Of a stretch of 8,399 nt of DNA, positions 6,608 through 8,399 are shown piece after piece; position 1 is the stretch's first letter; each line of letters opens with the position of its first letter. The DNA lies in contig JAUVBH010000055.1 in the NCBI GenBank assembly GCA_030591285.1, forward strand, positions 1 through 8,399, read 5' to 3'. The notes below the pieces were generated by a model. The model was given only the letters and a program-made list of their open reading frames with translations. It searched no databases and was not told the DNA's origin. The translations under genes were made by a program, and so were the position numbers. Source of the stretch: Thermoplasmatota archaeon. Its GTDB lineage: Archaea; Thermoplasmatota; Penumbrarchaeia; Penumbrarchaeales; Penumbrarchaeaceae.

Positions 6608-8399
6608 ATGAGCTGGATCTTCAAAGCTTGTGCTATTTCAATTTCGATGTTGTTCCTTTTCACATCCTTGACAACCATTATCGGGATCGGTTCAGTAACG
6701 GAACCAACGGTCAACACTGACACCGTAGAAAAATTCAATGTCCATGCGAATGATGTGTTCATCGAGAACAAGGGTCAATACATGGAAAATGTCCATTTTC
6801 TTTCAAGGTCCGGATCATATGGGATAACAGATGATTCCATTCTGTTCTTCGATGGAACCATCGATCGTGAGTTATTGTTGGGATATCGGTTTATTGGACA
6901 CACCAACTGGGAACCAAATGGTGTTGGAGGGACTGGTTCATATTCCAATTATTTTTATGGCAAGGACCCATCGAATTGGGTGAAAAGAGCAGATCACTTT
7001 TCCTCAATAGAGATCCTTGGGGTCTATTCTGGGATAGATCTGAACATCTACTTCTCTGACGGCCATCTGAAATATGATATAACGGTGGACGAAGGGATTA
7101 CAACCGATGGGATCTCAATAGAGATCTTCTCGGCTGACCGGGTCTCCATCACCGGTGAGGAGGTATCGATACGGTCGAATGGAGGCGTCATCAGGGACAG
7201 GGACATCCTGGTAACATATGATGACGGAGAGGTGATATCCTCAGGATTCAAGGAGATCTCGGCCAACAGGTTCGGGTTCGACCTCTTTGGAAGGGATATC
7301 TCCAGACCGGTGATAATCGATCCCATCATCTACTCCACGGTGATCGGAGGTATGGGAGATGATCAAGCCTGCGACGGGGCGGTCACCGCTGATGGAGGAT
7401 TTGTTTTCATTGGGAACACTTTCGGAAATCATCCCATGTCCATTAGTTCATATGACCGAACCCACAACGGTGGATCGGATGCTTTTGCATGCAAGTTGAA
7501 CAGTCAGGGAACTGATATTGTCTGGGCCACTTACATTGGAGGAAGCGGATGGGAGAGAGGATACAGTCTGGTTTTAGATGATAATGAAGACGTCTACATC
7601 GGTGGTACCACCAGTTCTTCAGGGTTCCCAACGACGAATGGTGCATTTAATGAGGACTACTCTGGTGGAACATATGATCAATTCGTTCTGAAATTAAAAT
7701 CAGACGGAAGTGATCTATTATTGTCAACACTATTCGGGGGCACAAATGACGACCAGTGTAAAGGTATAGTCAGGGATGATGAGGGTGATATCATCCTGGT
7801 GGGATCCTCAAATTCTAATGACTACCCGGTCACCAACGGCGCATACGATACCTCCTTGAATGGAGGATATGATTTCACTGTAACAAAGTTGGATAGCACT
7901 CTCAGGACAAGAAGGTTCTCAACATATTTTGGGGGAGCCGAAGATGATTTTGGAAGGTATATCCACCTCGGACCAAATGGTGAATTGTACCTGATGGGAA
8001 AAACCTCATCGAGCAACTTGCTGACAACAAGTAGTTCCTATGATCGAAATTATGATGGAGGTTTTGACTATTTCATTTTGCAGATGAATACCCTCGGATC
8101 ATCAATGATATCATCCACATATCTTGGAGGCTCCCTGGAAGAACATTATATGAAATGGGGTGGAAAAGCACTGAGGATAGATGATGATGGATATCTGTTC
8201 GTTGTTGGAACTACGCTCTCCTCAAATTTCCCTACCACACCAGGAGCATTATCAACCACATATTCAGGTGATGATGGTACCCAAACTCAGGGCGATGCTT
8301 TTGTGACCAAGATCGACCCTTCATTGAGCCAGCTTTCATATTCCACATTCATTGGATCTAAGAAAGGAGATACAGGATTTGGGATCAATGTTGACAGCG
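6608..8399 (+). CDS. Secreted SBBP-repeat beta-propeller protein (partial, C-terminus off window)
   Basis: The frame is open from ATG 6608 to the right edge, 597 codons with no stop. Residues 1-30 form a signal peptide or anchor: one Lys at position 6, then a hydrophobic stretch at 7-28. Residues 50-240 are a distinct domain opening with VFIENKGQY (50-58), the hallmark of the N-terminal domain that precedes SBBP repeats in bacterial and archaeal surface proteins. From residue 242 on, repeats of about 65 residues begin with a STxxGG-like strand: YSTVIGG 242, WATYIGG 306, LSTLFGG 372, FSTYFGG 437, SSTYLGG 502, YSTFIGS 578. Between these, each carries variants of the SBBP pattern: an Asp/Gly turn, a GxTxSSxFPTT segment, and a DAFVTK strand (for example FPTTPGA and DAFVTKI in the fifth). 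These should fold as beta-propeller blades outside the cell. The binding partner is unknown; adhesion or surface-layer roles are guesses. C-terminal repeats, PKD-type domains or an anchor may lie beyond the edge. It is transcribed from its own promoter with a strong ribosome-binding site. Confidence 0.88.
   Translation, partial: MSWIFKACAISISMLFLFTSLTTIIGIGSVTEPTVNTDTVEKFNVHANDVFIENKGQYMENVHFLSRSGSYGITDDSILFFDGTIDRELLLGYRFIGHTNWEPNGVGGTGSYSNYFYGKDPSNWVKRADHFSSIEILGVYSGIDLNIYFSDGHLKYDITVDEGITTDGISIEIFSADRVSITGEEVSIRSNGGVIRDRDILVTYDDGEVISSGFKEISANRFGFDLFGRDISRPVIIDPIIYSTVIGGMGDDQACDGAVTADGGFVFIGNTFGNHPMSISSYDRTHNGGSDAFACKLNSQGTDIVWATYIGGSGWERGYSLVLDDNEDVYIGGTTSSSGFPTTNGAFNEDYSGGTYDQFVLKLKSDGSDLLLSTLFGGTNDDQCKGIVRDDEGDIILVGSSNSNDYPVTNGAYDTSLNGGYDFTVTKLDSTLRTRRFSTYFGGAEDDFGRYIHLGPNGELYLMGKTSSSNLLTTSSSYDRNYDGGFDYFILQMNTLGSSMISSTYLGGSLEEHYMKWGGKALRIDDDGYLFVVGTTLSSNFPTTPGALSTTYSGDDGTQTQGDAFVTKIDPSLSQLSYSTFIGSKKGDTGFGINVDS
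7331..8399 (+). repeat. SBBP repeat array (five complete units and the start of a sixth)
   Basis: Unit starts at residues 242, 306, 372, 437, 502 and 578 give spacings of 64, 66, 65, 65 and 76 residues. The fifth unit is longer because of extra residues around GDDGTQTQG before its DAFVTK strand. The units are diverged at DNA level, so this is an old protein-level repeat, not a recent tandem duplication. The array continues past the window end. Confidence 0.8.

Noticed and set aside
1..8399. CRISPR array, insertion sequence, tRNA or rRNA
   Set aside because: I found no short direct repeats with spacers, transposase motifs, terminal inverted repeats or cloverleaf-like sequence on either strand.

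Overview
The window looks archaeal, most likely from a euryarchaeal lineage such as Thermoplasmatota, although the phylum is an inference. The main evidence is a single gene that fuses Kae1 to the Bud32 kinase, an arrangement known from several euryarchaea. Supporting signs are TATA-box promoters placed 27-30 bases before start codons (leaderless transcripts), arginine coded mostly by AGG/AGA, and frequent ATA isoleucine codons. Gene density is high: five protein genes fill nearly everything, and the only sizeable gap is 939-1116.

Region by region: (1) Bases 1-938, minus strand, hold the first 312 codons of a gene that leaves the window. It encodes a protein with two tandem, recognisably duplicated modules, each a winged-helix-like segment followed by an alpha/beta segment. 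It looks like a DNA-binding regulator of no family I can name. (2) Bases 939-1116 are a divergent promoter region. (3) Bases 1117-4209 encode a 1030-residue RND/MMPL-type exporter with 12 membrane segments and two large external domains. (4) Bases 4236-5963 encode the Kae1-Bud32 fusion, the catalytic and kinase parts of the KEOPS complex that makes t6A in tRNA. (5) Bases 5960-6529 encode an XTP/dITP (Ham1/RdgB) diphosphatase that overlaps gene 4 by four bases (ATGA), so the two are probably co-transcribed. (6) From 6608 to the right edge runs the start of a secreted protein with a signal peptide, an N-terminal domain with a FIENKGQ motif, and at least five SBBP-type beta-propeller repeats of about 65 residues; it is cut by the window end.

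Functionally, genes 4 and 5 are housekeeping (tRNA modification and nucleotide-pool cleaning). Genes 1 and 3 are divergent and could form a regulator/exporter pair, but this rests on position alone. Gene 6 is a cell-surface or secreted protein with its own promoter. I see no RNA gene, CRISPR array, mobile element or defence system. I do not find a convincing new multi-gene system. The points most worth checking are the duplicated regulator, the altered DFG motif in Bud32, and the loss of the second intramembrane aspartate in the exporter.
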